64,000 nucleotides of DNA. It comes from an uncultured Acidobacteriia bacterium. Lineage in GTDB: Bacteria > Acidobacteriota > Terriglobia > Bryobacterales > Bryobacteraceae. Every line of letters starts with the position of its first letter. The stretch's first letter is position 1. Positions 25,251-35,579 of this stretch are shown one piece after another. The notes beneath the pieces are model-generated. The model made no database searches. It had not been told where the DNA came from and saw nothing but the letters and a program-made list of their open reading frames with translations. The stretch lies in assembly GCA_903925975.1 (NCBI GenBank), contig CAIYHG010000145.1:47218-111217 (forward strand), in the 5' to 3' direction. The position numbers and the translations under genes were made by a program.

Positions 25251-28220
25251 TCATGGCAGTACGATCAACCCCCGCTGCGTCTGGCCGTCCATGCGCACCG
25301 AGAAAGGCTGGGCCAGGCGGACATGCCGCACGCCTGGCGCGACTTCCTCGCCCGGCAGCGCCTTCAACAGATCCCAGCGCACGAATTCCCGCTCGTTCGA
25401 CGCCGTGAGCGAGAAATACCCTATGCCCGCCGAGGTCATATTGTGAAAGAAGTGCGTACCCTGCGACGGTTCCATGGGCAGATCCGTCGCCGGAACCTCC
25501 ACGATCACGCTGGCCCACGATATTTGGTGCCACCCCACGGGAATCCCGATCCACGGATCGAACGAACCCCATCTTCCGGGCCCCATCAACAAATAGCGCC
25601 TGCGTTCCTTGGTGAGGCGCTCGTTAATTTCCGCCACCACGGAGGCGAACTCGGCGCTCTTCGACCTGTCGAACTTCGCCGGATCGATATAGACGATGTC
25701 GCGCAGCCCTTCGATCTTTCCGTTCCCCAGCACTCGCTGTGACAGACACAGCGTTTTCTCCGGCGGCACGGAATCCGAAACAATGTCGTAGCGCTCGCGA
25801 AGAGCTACCAGAGGCCGCATCTGCAGGAAGTGGAATTGCGGCTCGCGCCCCGGTCCGCCGTCAAAATCCACGGCAAATTCGATCTCCACGGGAAACCCGA
25901 GGTCCTTCTTACAGGCTTCGAATAAGTCGTTCAAAATAGCGCAGAGCGGAAAGATATTGTGCTTGAGGACGCGCGCGAAGGTGACCACACGGCTGCCGCG
26001 CCGCCCAACGCCATCGTAGATCCGGTCCTCCTCGGTATCCACCACGCTGCCCGCCAGCGCCAGCGTGCCGTGTTCTTCGGCATCGGAAAGCTGCAGCCGC
26101 GCGAGCGTCGCATCCGTGCCGCGCAACAGATCTACGTCGCTGCACTCCAGGTCCAAAGCGAAGAATTGCCGCTGCGCCACCCTCATCACTTCAGCCGGAG
26201 ACCGGAACTGCGGCAGCACCTGCGGGTAGCGCGGGCAGAACCGCACGGCCTCGCCGCCCTCCACCACCTGCTTCCCCAACCCGAGAGCTATGGTCGCCAC
26301 GCCATCGTCCGGCTTCATCTGAAACACCGGGTAATAATTGTGCGACTGCGCCACGCCGGAAACCGCGGGGTAGAAATACCGCCCGTAGCGGCGGCCCGCC
26401 ACCTCTTGAATGATCACCGCCATCCGCGACTCGGTAGCGTCGTGCCCGATCGCCTCCAGGTAGCGCCGCGGCCGCTCCAGATAAGACGATGCGTAGACCA
26501 GCTTCACCGCCGTCTCCAGATGGTTCAACCGGACTTCGAGATCGGGGTGGTTGTTGGGGAGCATGTAGGTTGCGTATAGCCCCGCCAGCGGCTGCCGGTG
26601 AGAGTCTTCGAGTAACCCCGAGGAGCGCACGGCCAGCGGAACATTCACCCGCGAAACGTATAGCTCCAGGCTGTCGCGCAACCGCCGCCCCAGACGGCAG
26701 GCTTCGAAGCGCCGCTGAATTTCATGGTCCGCCTCTCCCACGAAGGAGGCGGGGTCCACCCGGTTTTCCATCAGCAGCGCATCCGATTCGTCGGCGCCGA
26801 TCACCAGGGTTCGCGGCAGGCGCGTCTTCACTCCCCGGAAGCGCTCGTCCGTCATCCACTGGCTGAGTTGCCGGAAGACGAAGGCGAGACCGCGCCCCTT
26901 GCCTCCCAGCGAGCCGCGCCCGAGAACCAGGAAGGGGTACTCGGGGTCGAACTCGGGCGGCCGGAAATCGGCGATGGCGCCGCGGTATTTCTCCTTGCGC
27001 GCAATCGAAATCGCGTTGGCCAGGTACTCCTTGAGCGCGCCAACAGTGGGAAAATCCGAAACCGTGATGGGCGCGAGCACGGAGGCGAGCGTGGTTTCTC
27101 CCCGCGCCCGGAACCAGTGCGAAAGATCGTTGCGTTTGGCGTGAAATGCCAGAGATTCGTCGGGCACGGCGCGCAGCGCCTGTTCCATCTCCCACAGATT
27201 CGAAACGCCGACGATCTTCGCTCCATCCGGCATGCGGAACTCGAAGTCGCCGAAACCGATATCCTCCAGCACGAACTGCTCGATGGCCGGCCGCATGTTC
27301 GAGCCGCGCTTGCTCAAGCAACGCGCTCCCAGAGACGCGGCGAGTTCCTGCGCGTCGGGCTCGGAGGATTGCACCAGAATCGGCAGCCCGGGCGTCCGCG
27401 CCGCTACCGTGCGCAGGAAACGAGCGCCCCGCTCGGGCTCGATCATGTCGTCCTGGAACGTGTGCAGATCGGAAATGATGCCCACGAGCGACGCTTCATA
27501 CTTGTCAAAAAGCGCGCTCGCCTCTTCGAACGTCCGCGCCAGCAGCACCTTCGGGCGCACTCGCGTGCGCACCTGCCGGTCGCTCTCGTTGATGCCCTCC
27601 GGCACCAGCATGAACGTGCGCTGCATGAGCATCGAGTAGAGGTGCGGCAGAATCAGCGAGTAGTGTTCCACCGCGTCCTCCACCAGCAAGATCGTCCCAA
27701 TCGACGCAATCTCCAAATCGGGATCGATGTTCTGGCTGTCCTCCACCAGCTTCATGATCGAGAGCAGAACATCGGCGCTGCCGCGCCACGCGAAAGTCCG
27801 GTCAATTCCTTCGGGCTCGGTACCGCGATAGTTCTGGTCGAACCAGGAGCCGTCAAAAACAACCAGCACGACCGGCAGATCCGGATACGCGGCCTTGACT
27901 TGCCGCCCGAACTCGGAAGTCGTCATGTCCGGCAGATTGCCGGAGACGAGCACCAGGTCGAAACGTTCGCTGCCGAGGATCTTCAGCCCTTCCGATCCGG
28001 AAAGAGCCGAAATCACCTGAGGCACGTTCTGCAAATGCAATAGCTGCGATGTTCCGTAGATATCCTGCGTCAGTGAGTGGTCGCGCGCCAGGCTGAAGGA
28101 TTCATAGGGGTTCGAAACCATCAGAATGGTGCGCACCCGGCGCGCCATCAGATGATGCAGCCCGCGAAACTGCGGATCGTAGGCGTAGCGAAGCTGATCG
28201 CGAAGGTCCGCTGGCTTCAT
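25251..28220 (-). CDS. Double receiver-like domains fused to PEP/pyruvate-binding (PPDK_N) ATP-grasp domain
   Basis: About 989 residues from the ATG at 28218-28220; a TTG at 28286 with GGAG upstream would add 22. Two CheY-like regions come first. One reads RTILMVSNPYESFSL...FDLVLVSGNLPDM, with Ser at or near the phospho-acceptor position. The other reads IGTILLVEDAVEHYSLI...VGIISDLHTFQDD, with acidic residues preserved. The PPDK_N ATP-grasp domain follows: GRGSLGGKGRGLAFVFR, PLAVRSSGLLEDSHRQPLAGLYATY, VIIQEVAGRRYGRYFYP, and FPVEIEFAVDF...FLQMRPL. The C-terminal module carries LLMGPGRWGS and QGTHFFHNMTS. There is no swivel-His domain and no PEP-binding barrel. It is upstream of the pseudo-KaiC paralogue and 126 bases downstream of gdhA. 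It is probably a regulated phosphotransferase or ligase of unknown target. Confidence 0.85.
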   Translation of the reverse strand: MKPADLRDQLRYAYDPQFRGLHHLMARRVRTILMVSNPYESFSLARDHSLTQDIYGTSQLLHLQNVPQVISALSGSEGLKILGSERFDLVLVSGNLPDMTTSEFGRQVKAAYPDLPVVLVVFDGSWFDQNYRGTEPEGIDRTFAWRGSADVLLSIMKLVEDSQNIDPDLEIASIGTILLVEDAVEHYSLILPHLYSMLMQRTFMLVPEGINESDRQVRTRVRPKVLLARTFEEASALFDKYEASLVGIISDLHTFQDDMIEPERGARFLRTVAARTPGLPILVQSSEPDAQELAASLGARCLSKRGSNMRPAIEQFVLEDIGFGDFEFRMPDGAKIVGVSNLWEMEQALRAVPDESLAFHAKRNDLSHWFRARGETTLASVLAPITVSDFPTVGALKEYLANAISIARKEKYRGAIADFRPPEFDPEYPFLVLGRGSLGGKGRGLAFVFRQLSQWMTDERFRGVKTRLPRTLVIGADESDALLMENRVDPASFVGEADHEIQRRFEACRLGRRLRDSLELYVSRVNVPLAVRSSGLLEDSHRQPLAGLYATYMLPNNHPDLEVRLNHLETAVKLVYASSYLERPRRYLEAIGHDATESRMAVIIQEVAGRRYGRYFYPAVSGVAQSHNYYPVFQMKPDDGVATIALGLGKQVVEGGEAVRFCPRYPQVLPQFRSPAEVMRVAQRQFFALDLECSDVDLLRGTDATLARLQLSDAEEHGTLALAGSVVDTEEDRIYDGVGRRGSRVVTFARVLKHNIFPLCAILNDLFEACKKDLGFPVEIEFAVDFDGGPGREPQFHFLQMRPLVALRERYDIVSDSVPPEKTLCLSQRVLGNGKIEGLRDIVYIDPAKFDRSKSAEFASVVAEINERLTKERRRYLLMGPGRWGSFDPWIGIPVGWHQISWASVIVEVPATDLPMEPSQGTHFFHNMTSAGIGYFSLTASNEREFVRWDLLKALPGEEVAPGVRHVRLAQPFSVRMDGQTQRGLIVLP

Positions 28221-28346
28221 TGTGGTTTGGTGGATCGAGTTGACGGCAACATCTTCCTGAGTAACACGTTCCGCGGCGGCGGGCAATTCGCTTGCGCTCC
28301 GGGGCCTGGCGGGAAACTGCGCCAGGCCCCGGAAACGGTGAAGAGC

Positions 28347-29717
<1,371 letters not shown>

Positions 29718-29921
29718 TTAATCTTTGGGTGTCTCGGCCATCCACGTTTGCCGTTCCGAACCGTGTGCCGCGGAAGCGAACCCGGTTGCATCGCCCGAAT
29801 GCCAAGCTTAAGAAGATTAACATATCTCAATTGGCTATTCATTAATGTGTCTTAATGTTTGGGCGAGCGAGTGTGGGCTGGCGGTCTCAGATGCCTTGGT
29901 GCGGACACGGGCGGCTGGTTC

Positions 29922-31442
29922 TTACGTCCAGTAATTCCGGTCCAAGCTGCGATACTGCACTGCCTCGGCTACGTGCTTGGCGGCTACCGTTGGGGAGCCG
30001 GCGAGGTCGGCCACAGTGCGCGCCACTTTGAGGATGCGGTCATGCGCGCGGGCGGAGAGGCCCATTTTGCGGACTGCCATTTCGAGCGTGCGCTCGCCCG
30101 AATCGTCTAGCGCGCAGTGCTTGCGGATGGAGCGCGAGGGCATGGCGCAATTGTAGTAACCCCGCGCCTGCTGCACGGCGCGAGCGGTTTCCACGCGGGC
30201 GCGGATCGCCGCCGAGGGTTCCGCCGAGGCCTCGCCGCGCAGTTCCTTGTAAGGGACCGCGGGAACTTCCACGTGGATATCGATGCGGTCTAGCAGGGGG
30301 CCGCTGATCTTGCCGAGATAGCGCTGAATCAAAGCCGGCGTGCAGCGGCATTCTCGAGTGGAATCGCCGTAGAAACCGCAGGCACACGGATTCATGGCGG
30401 CCACCAGCATGAAGCGCGAGGGGAAACAGAGCGTCATGGTGGAGCGCGCGATAGTCACGTTGCCGTCTTCGAGAGGCTGGCGCAGCATTTCGAGCACGTC
30501 GCGCGGGAACTCGGGAAATTCGTCCAGAAACAGCACGCCGTTGTGGGCCATGCTGACTTCGCCCGGGCGCGGCATGCCGATTCCGCCGCCGATCAGGCCG
30601 GCGTAGGAGATCGTATGGTGCGGCGAGCGGAAAGGCCGCTCGTGCAGCAACCCCACGCCGCTGCTCAGCGCGCCCGCGATGCTGTGAACCTTGGTAGTCT
30701 CGATAGCCTCGGGGAACGGGAGCGGCGGCAGAATGCCCGCCAGGCGCTTGGCGAGCATCGTCTTACCCGATCCCGGCGGGCCGATCATGAGCACGTTGTG
30801 CGAGCCGGCGGCGGCCACTTCGAGGGCGCGCTTGGCCATGGTCTGGCCGCGGACGTCGGAGAAATCGGGCGCCGTTGTGGCATACGCCGCCGATCCGTTC
30901 GCCTTAGGAATCACGGGCTGGAACTCGCTGGGACGCGCCAGCAGTGCGGTCACCTCGGCCAGCGAGCGCACGCCGTAGACGTTCAAGCCAGTGACCACCG
31001 CGGCCTCGGCGGCGTTTTCGGCGGGCACGATCAGGTTGCCGATGCCCTTCTCTTTGGCGCACACGGCCACCGAAAGCGTGCCGCGAACCGGGCGCACGGC
31101 GCCATCGAGCGAGAGTTCCCCGATGAAAAGGTGGTCGTCGGACGCGCGCACCGCCCCCATGGCTCCGAGGATGCCGATGGCCATGGGCAGATCGAACCCG
31201 GCGCCCTCCTTGCGAATGTTCGCGGGCGCCAGATTGATGGTGAAGTTCTTGTTCGGATACCCGAAACCCGAGTTCATCAGGGCCGATTTGATGCGCTCGC
31301 GGCTTTCGCGCACGGCGACGTCGGGCATGCCCACCGTCACGGAATCCCGAGGGTTCCCCGCGGCGTACAGATCCACTTCCACATCGATCAAGTGAGCATC
31401 GATGCCGTACACGGCCGCACTCCGGGTTTTGAACAGCGCCAT
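29922..31442 (-). CDS. comM: YifB/ComM-family Mg-chelatase-like AAA+ ATPase
   Basis: 506 residues from the ATG at 31440-31442 ([16 protein letters not shown]). The upstream extension of the frame is repeat DNA and is rejected. The N-terminal ChlI-type fold ([36 protein letters not shown]) is followed by Walker [15 protein letters not shown] and Walker [13 protein letters not shown] Cys cluster ([14 protein letters not shown]) and a C-terminal Mg-chelatase lid domain complete it. In naturally transformable bacteria ComM is a hexameric helicase promoting branch migration during uptake of foreign DNA. No competence genes lie nearby. Confidence 0.92.
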   Translation of the reverse strand: MALFKTRSAAVYGIDAHLIDVEVDLYAAGNPRDSVTVGMPDVAVRESRERIKSALMNSGFGYPNKNFTINLAPANIRKEGAGFDLPMAIGILGAMGAVRASDDHLFIGELSLDGAVRPVRGTLSVAVCAKEKGIGNLIVPAENAAEAAVVTGLNVYGVRSLAEVTALLARPSEFQPVIPKANGSAAYATTAPDFSDVRGQTMAKRALEVAAAGSHNVLMIGPPGSGKTMLAKRLAGILPPLPFPEAIETTKVHSIAGALSSGVGLLHERPFRSPHHTISYAGLIGGGIGMPRPGEVSMAHNGVLFLDEFPEFPRDVLEMLRQPLEDGNVTIARSTMTLCFPSRFMLVAAMNPCACGFYGDSTRECRCTPALIQRYLGKISGPLLDRIDIHVEVPAVPYKELRGEASAEPSAAIRARVETARAVQQARGYYNCAMPSRSIRKHCALDDSGERTLEMAVRKMGLSARAHDRILKVARTVADLAGSPTVAAKHVAEAVQYRSLDRNYWT

Positions 31443-31534
31443 ATGTGATCTGAATAGGTGAGTATAAGTGAATGCGCGGGCGCCCGTAGGGGCGGGGCCG
31501 AGGGAGGGCTTCGGGCACGCTCTGCGCCGGGAAG

Positions 31535-31580
31535 AAAGCCGGCACGAATGCCATCTCTGCGCGCTGAAAGCGCGCGCCAC
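31535..31580 (+). repeat. Dispersed repeat B, second copy
   Basis: AAAGCCGGCACGAATGCC and CTCTGCGCGCTGAA match the copy at 25191-25235 in order and spacing. The second hairpin is intact through compensating changes: GCGCGCT (31559-31565) and AGCGCGC (31569-31575). It lies between divergent comM and the glycosyltransferase. Confidence 0.65.
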
Positions 31581-31612
31581 AACTTCCGCGTTCGCGCTGC
31601 TAAATTGGGGAG

Positions 31613-32737
31613 GTGTTCGTTTCGTTGCTGCTCCTGGGCCTGGTGCTGGGCTCGCTCGTGTATTGCGCGCTGGCGGTAATTGCCGCGCGGCGATACCGGA
31701 GCGTGCCCCGTCCGGAGGCTACCGAGCATCCGCCGATCAGTATTCTCAAGCCGCTTGCCGGCGTGGATGACGGACTCGAAGAGAACCTCGCATCATTCTT
31801 TGAACAGAGTTACCCGGCGTTTGAGCTGATCTTTGCCGTGCGCGAAGCAGCGGACCCCGCGGTGAAAGTGGTGGAGCGTCTTCGCGAGCGTTACCGCGCT
31901 ATCCCTTCCCGCCTGATCGTCACCGGCGAACCGCCCTACCCCAACGCCAAGGTTTATAGCCTCGACCGCATGTTGGCTGAGGCGGCGAACGATCTGGTTG
32001 TGATGGCCGATAGCGACGTGCGCGTTACGTCTGCGATGCTGAGCGTGATCGCGGCCGAGTTTCAAGATCCGAAACTGGGTCTGGCGACCTGCCCGTATCG
32101 CGCCGTTCCCGGGCCGAGTCTCTGGTCCACTTTGGAAGCGTTGGGACTCAACACCGAATTCCTGAGCGGGGTGCTCGTCGCTCGGATGCTTGACGGCATG
32201 AAGTTCGCTCTCGGGCCCACCATTGCCGCGCGACGGACGGTGGTCAGGGCCATCGGTGGCTTCAACGCGGTGAAGGACTTCCTCGCCGAAGATTTCGTCT
32301 TAGGCAAACTGGCCGCCGAAAACGGCTACGGCGTGATTCTCTCCTCCTACGTGATCGAGCACCGCATCGGCTCGCAAACGTTCGCGGCCAACATGCGGCA
32401 CCGGTTGCGGTGGAACCGCAGCACGCGCCGTTCGCGCCCGTGGGGCTACGTGGGGCAGGTGTTCACCAACCCGCTGCCGCTGGCTCTGATCCTTTGCGCG
32501 GTGAGGCCGGAGTGGCTCCCCGCGCTGGCTGCGGCCGCCGTATTGCGTGCGGGCGCGGGTTGGGCCGCGGCGGGGCTTGTTCTGAACGATCCTCTGGCGC
32601 GCCGTCTATGGTGGCTGGTCCCGGTGCAGGACGTGGCCAGCTTCCTGGCGTGGATTGCGGGATTCTTCGGCAATACGATTCTCTGGCGCGGCCGGCGCTA
32701 CCGCGTTCGCCCCGACGGCCGCTTCGAGCCTGTATAG
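31613..32737 (+). CDS. hpnI: HpnI-like family 21 glycosyltransferase (hopanoid/ceramide glucosyltransferase type)
   Basis: 374-residue membrane-bound glycosyltransferase. An N-terminal TM helix ([20 protein letters not shown]) precedes the catalytic domain with [33 protein letters not shown] (metal-binding DXD-like), EDFVLG and HRLRWNRS, the (Q/R)XXRW-type motif of ceramide glucosyltransferases. C-terminal TM helices follow. HpnI adds N-acetylglucosamine to bacteriohopanetetrol, but no other hpn gene lies in this window, so a different lipid acceptor is possible. The start may be GTG 31613, directly after GGGGAG, or a TTG 12 bases later. Confidence 0.8.
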   Translation: MFVSLLLLGLVLGSLVYCALAVIAARRYRSVPRPEATEHPPISILKPLAGVDDGLEENLASFFEQSYPAFELIFAVREAADPAVKVVERLRERYRAIPSRLIVTGEPPYPNAKVYSLDRMLAEAANDLVVMADSDVRVTSAMLSVIAAEFQDPKLGLATCPYRAVPGPSLWSTLEALGLNTEFLSGVLVARMLDGMKFALGPTIAARRTVVRAIGGFNAVKDFLAEDFVLGKLAAENGYGVILSSYVIEHRIGSQTFAANMRHRLRWNRSTRRSRPWGYVGQVFTNPLPLALILCAVRPEWLPALAAAAVLRAGAGWAAAGLVLNDPLARRLWWLVPVQDVASFLAWIAGFFGNTILWRGRRYRVRPDGRFEPV

Positions 32738-32767
32738 AGACTTCCAGACCCGCATATAATAGTCCCG

Positions 32768-34309
32768 ATGAATCGCCTCGAAGAATTGCGCCGCCGCCAC
32801 GCTGCCGCGGAAAAAGGAGGCGGACCGGAACGGATGGCCCGCCAGCACAAAGAGGGCAAGCTATCCGCGCGCGAGCGTATCGAGTTTCTGTTGGACGAAA
32901 ACTCCTTCGAGGAAACCGATAAGCTGGTTGCCGGGCCGTCGACGGAGAACGGAGGCGACGCGCAATCCATCCCCGGCGACGGGTTTGTGACGGGCTATGG
33001 CCGCGTCGACGGACGCCTGGTTTACGTTTTCGCCCAGGATTTCACCGTGATGGGCGGCTCGCTTTCCGAAGCTAACGCCGGCAAGATTTGCAAGATCATG
33101 GATCTCGCAATGAAGACCGGCGCTCCGGTGATTGGCTTGAACGATTCCGGGGGCGCGCGCATTCAGGAAGGCGTGCGGTCGCTTGCAGGGTACGCGGATA
33201 TCTTTCTGCGCAACACGCTGGCAAGCGGCGTGATCCCCCAGATCTCGGCCATCATGGGGCCGTGCGCCGGCGGCGCCGTGTACTCGCCGGCCATCACCGA
33301 TTTCGTCTTCATGGTGGAGAACACCAGCTACATGTTCGTCACCGGTCCGGAGGTCATCAAGACCGTGACCCATGAAGACGTGACGAAAGAGAAGCTGGGC
33401 GGCTCGATGACGCACAATTCGCTGAGCGGCGTGGGCCACTTCATTTCCGAAAACGACGAAGACTGCCTGCGGATGATCCGCGAATTGCTGAGCTACCTGC
33501 CGCAGAACAATCGCGAAAACCCGCCCCGGCGCCGCTCGACGGACCCGCCAAGCCGCATGGATTCGTCGCTTGATTCCATCGTGCCGCCCGAATCGAACCA
33601 GCCCTACGACATTAAAGATGTGATCCGCAGCGTGGTGGATAACGGCGATTTCTTCGAAGTGCATGAGCACTGGGCGCAGAATCTGGTGGTGGGCTTTGCG
33701 CGCATGGACGGCCGTCCGATCGGCGTGGTGGCCAATCAGCCGGCATTTCTGGCCGGGTGCCTGGATATCAATTCGTCGGTGAAGGGCGCGCGCTTCGTGC
33801 GGTTCTGCGACGCGTTCAACATTCCGCTGGTCACCTTCGAGGACGTGCCCGGGTTCCTGCCGGGAACCGAGCAGGAGTTCGGCGGGATCATCCGCCACGG
33901 GGCCAAGCTGCTCTACGCTTATGCGGAAGCCACCGTCCCCAAGATCACCGTAATCACCCGGAAAGCATACGGGGGCGCCTATTGCGTGATGGGTTCGAAA
34001 CACATCCGCACGGACGTGAACCTGGCCTGGCCCTCGGCGGAAATTGCGGTAATGGGCCCGGAGGGGGCCGTGAACGTGGTCTACCGCCGGGAACTGGCGG
34101 CAGCGGCCGACGCGGACGCCGCGCGCACGCAAAAGGTAGAGGAGTACCGCGAGCGCTTCGCCAACCCGTTCATTGCTGCCGAACAGGGCTACATCGACGA
34201 CGTGATCGAGCCGCACGAAACCCGGCCCCGCGTGATCCGCGCCCTGGAGATGCTGGAAAATAAAGTGGATTCCATGCCGCGCAAAAAGCACGGCAACATT
34301 CCGCTATAG
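32768..34309 (+). CDS. Acyl-CoA carboxylase carboxyltransferase subunit (propionyl-CoA carboxylase beta type)
   Basis: 513 residues with both halves of the carboxyltransferase crotonase fold. The N-half has [32 protein letters not shown] and [16 protein letters not shown]. The C-half has [47 protein letters not shown] and [20 protein letters not shown]. It transfers carboxyl from carboxybiotin to propionyl-CoA or a related acyl-CoA. The biotin carboxylase and carrier subunits are not adjacent. The methylmalonyl-CoA decarboxylase alpha subunit has the same fold and cannot be excluded. It begins 30 bases after the glycosyltransferase stop. Confidence 0.88.
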   Translation: MNRLEELRRRHAAAEKGGGPERMARQHKEGKLSARERIEFLLDENSFEETDKLVAGPSTENGGDAQSIPGDGFVTGYGRVDGRLVYVFAQDFTVMGGSLSEANAGKICKIMDLAMKTGAPVIGLNDSGGARIQEGVRSLAGYADIFLRNTLASGVIPQISAIMGPCAGGAVYSPAITDFVFMVENTSYMFVTGPEVIKTVTHEDVTKEKLGGSMTHNSLSGVGHFISENDEDCLRMIRELLSYLPQNNRENPPRRRSTDPPSRMDSSLDSIVPPESNQPYDIKDVIRSVVDNGDFFEVHEHWAQNLVVGFARMDGRPIGVVANQPAFLAGCLDINSSVKGARFVRFCDAFNIPLVTFEDVPGFLPGTEQEFGGIIRHGAKLLYAYAEATVPKITVITRKAYGGAYCVMGSKHIRTDVNLAWPSAEIAVMGPEGAVNVVYRRELAAAADADAARTQKVEEYRERFANPFIAAEQGYIDDVIEPHETRPRVIRALEMLENKVDSMPRKKHGNIPL

Positions 34310-34640
34310 AAGGATGTAAGGAAGCCGGACAACGGCGCCGATGATCACAGACGGCCGCGGATAAGCCTGAATTTCCAAGGCGATTCTGGAGAATGACCGG
34401 CGCAATCATCCTGCTCCCCGCGAGATCAGACCATGGTTGGTATCAGGGCACGGCTTCAGCCGTGCCCTGATACAAGGCCCGGCTTCTCATGGCCTCATGC
34501 TGCGGAAATCCAACTTCGCCGAGGTTGACTTCGGAATTCAGGATAAGCCGTGTTCCTTCAATCAGCGTCAATCGGCGTTGGTCTGCGGCCAGCGTTTCTT
34601 GCTCGTTTCTCGGCAGTACAGCGAAGCCCCCGCCAACCGC
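34310..34640. other. Intergenic region between carboxyltransferase and adenosine deaminase genes (convergent)
   Basis: 331 bases with no convincing gene. It contains the perfect 15-bp hairpin at 34440-34473, listed separately, and nothing else I can name. Confidence 0.5.
34440..34473. repeat. Perfect 15-bp hairpin with TTCA loop
   Basis: GTATCAGGGCACGGC (34440-34454), loop TTCA, then the exact reverse complement (34459-34473). No T-run follows, so a classical terminator is unlikely. It resembles REP-type palindromes with CACGGCTTCAGCCGTG cores. It lies between two convergent genes and could still act as a bidirectional 3'-end stabiliser. Confidence 0.75.
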
Positions 34641-35579
34641 TCACCCGGCGAAATCGAAAGCGTAGCGGAAGCCGTTTTCCGCAATGCCTCTTAATTCCAT
34701 CTCGCTAAAGCCGAATTCGCGCGCCCAAAGGCGGTATTCCCCCGTGAGCGTGCAGCCGAACATCGCCGGGTCATCTGTATTCAGAATCAGCGGCACTCCT
34801 GCGTCGTAAAGCCGGCGGACCGGGTGATCTTCCAGGCGCTCGACTGAGCCGGTTGCCAGATTGCTCGTGACGCAGACTTCGAGCGGAGTGTCGCCGTCGC
34901 GCAGTTGCTTCATCAACTCGGGGTCGCTCGCCGCCGCGATGCCGTGGCCGATGCGCTCGGCGCCGATCCCGAGCGCGGCGCGGATCGAGTTAGGGTCCCC
35001 GGTTTCTCCTGCATGCGCGGTGAGGCGCAGCCCGGAGTCCCGCGCAAACGCGAAGACTTCGCGGAACCATTCCGCCGGGCCGCGTTCCTCGCTGCCTCCG
35101 ATGCCGAAAGCAACCACGCCTTCGTCCCTGCGCTCCGCGGCGAGCCGGGCCACCTGCATGGCCGGCTCCACGCCGAACTGGCGCACGGCGTCGAGTATCC
35201 AACGCACCTGCACCGGCGATCCAACGGCCGCCTTGCGGATGGCGTCGAATATCGGCGCGAACTCCTCGCCCTTCCACAGGACCACGCCGGCGGCTACGGT
35301 GATTTCGGCGTAGCAGACGCGCTGGGCGGCCAGCTTTTCGAGCAGGCGGCGCGTGGCCAGCGCGTAATCCTCGGGGCCGCGCAGGCGTTTTACCACCGTG
35401 GCGAACGCCTTCAGAAAGCCATTGAAGTCGGTGTAGCGGTAGAGCGCCCGCAGTTCCTCAACAGGAGTGGCCGGGTCCAGTTCATGCAGCGTTTCCGGCT
35501 CCAGCGTTCCTTCCAGGTGTAAATGCAGTTCCGCTTTGGGCATTTCCAAAAGGAAATCGGCCATACTGCTATTAGACAT
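34641..35579 (-). CDS. add: Adenosine deaminase family protein
   Basis: 312 residues of the metal-dependent adenosine/AMP deaminase family, converting adenosine to inosine in purine salvage. Metal and catalytic motifs are all present: [20 protein letters not shown] (His and catalytic Glu), RIGHG, CVTSN and LNTDDPAMF (paired Asp). Some family members act as adenine deaminase or on other amino-purines. The first ATG (35577-35579) shares the bases CATG with the divergent glgB start; internal ATGs at residues 6 and 13 are alternatives. Confidence 0.9.
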   Translation of the reverse strand: MSNSSMADFLLEMPKAELHLHLEGTLEPETLHELDPATPVEELRALYRYTDFNGFLKAFATVVKRLRGPEDYALATRRLLEKLAAQRVCYAEITVAAGVVLWKGEEFAPIFDAIRKAAVGSPVQVRWILDAVRQFGVEPAMQVARLAAERRDEGVVAFGIGGSEERGPAEWFREVFAFARDSGLRLTAHAGETGDPNSIRAALGIGAERIGHGIAAASDPELMKQLRDGDTPLEVCVTSNLATGSVERLEDHPVRRLYDAGVPLILNTDDPAMFGCTLTGEYRLWAREFGFSEMELRGIAENGFRYAFDFAG

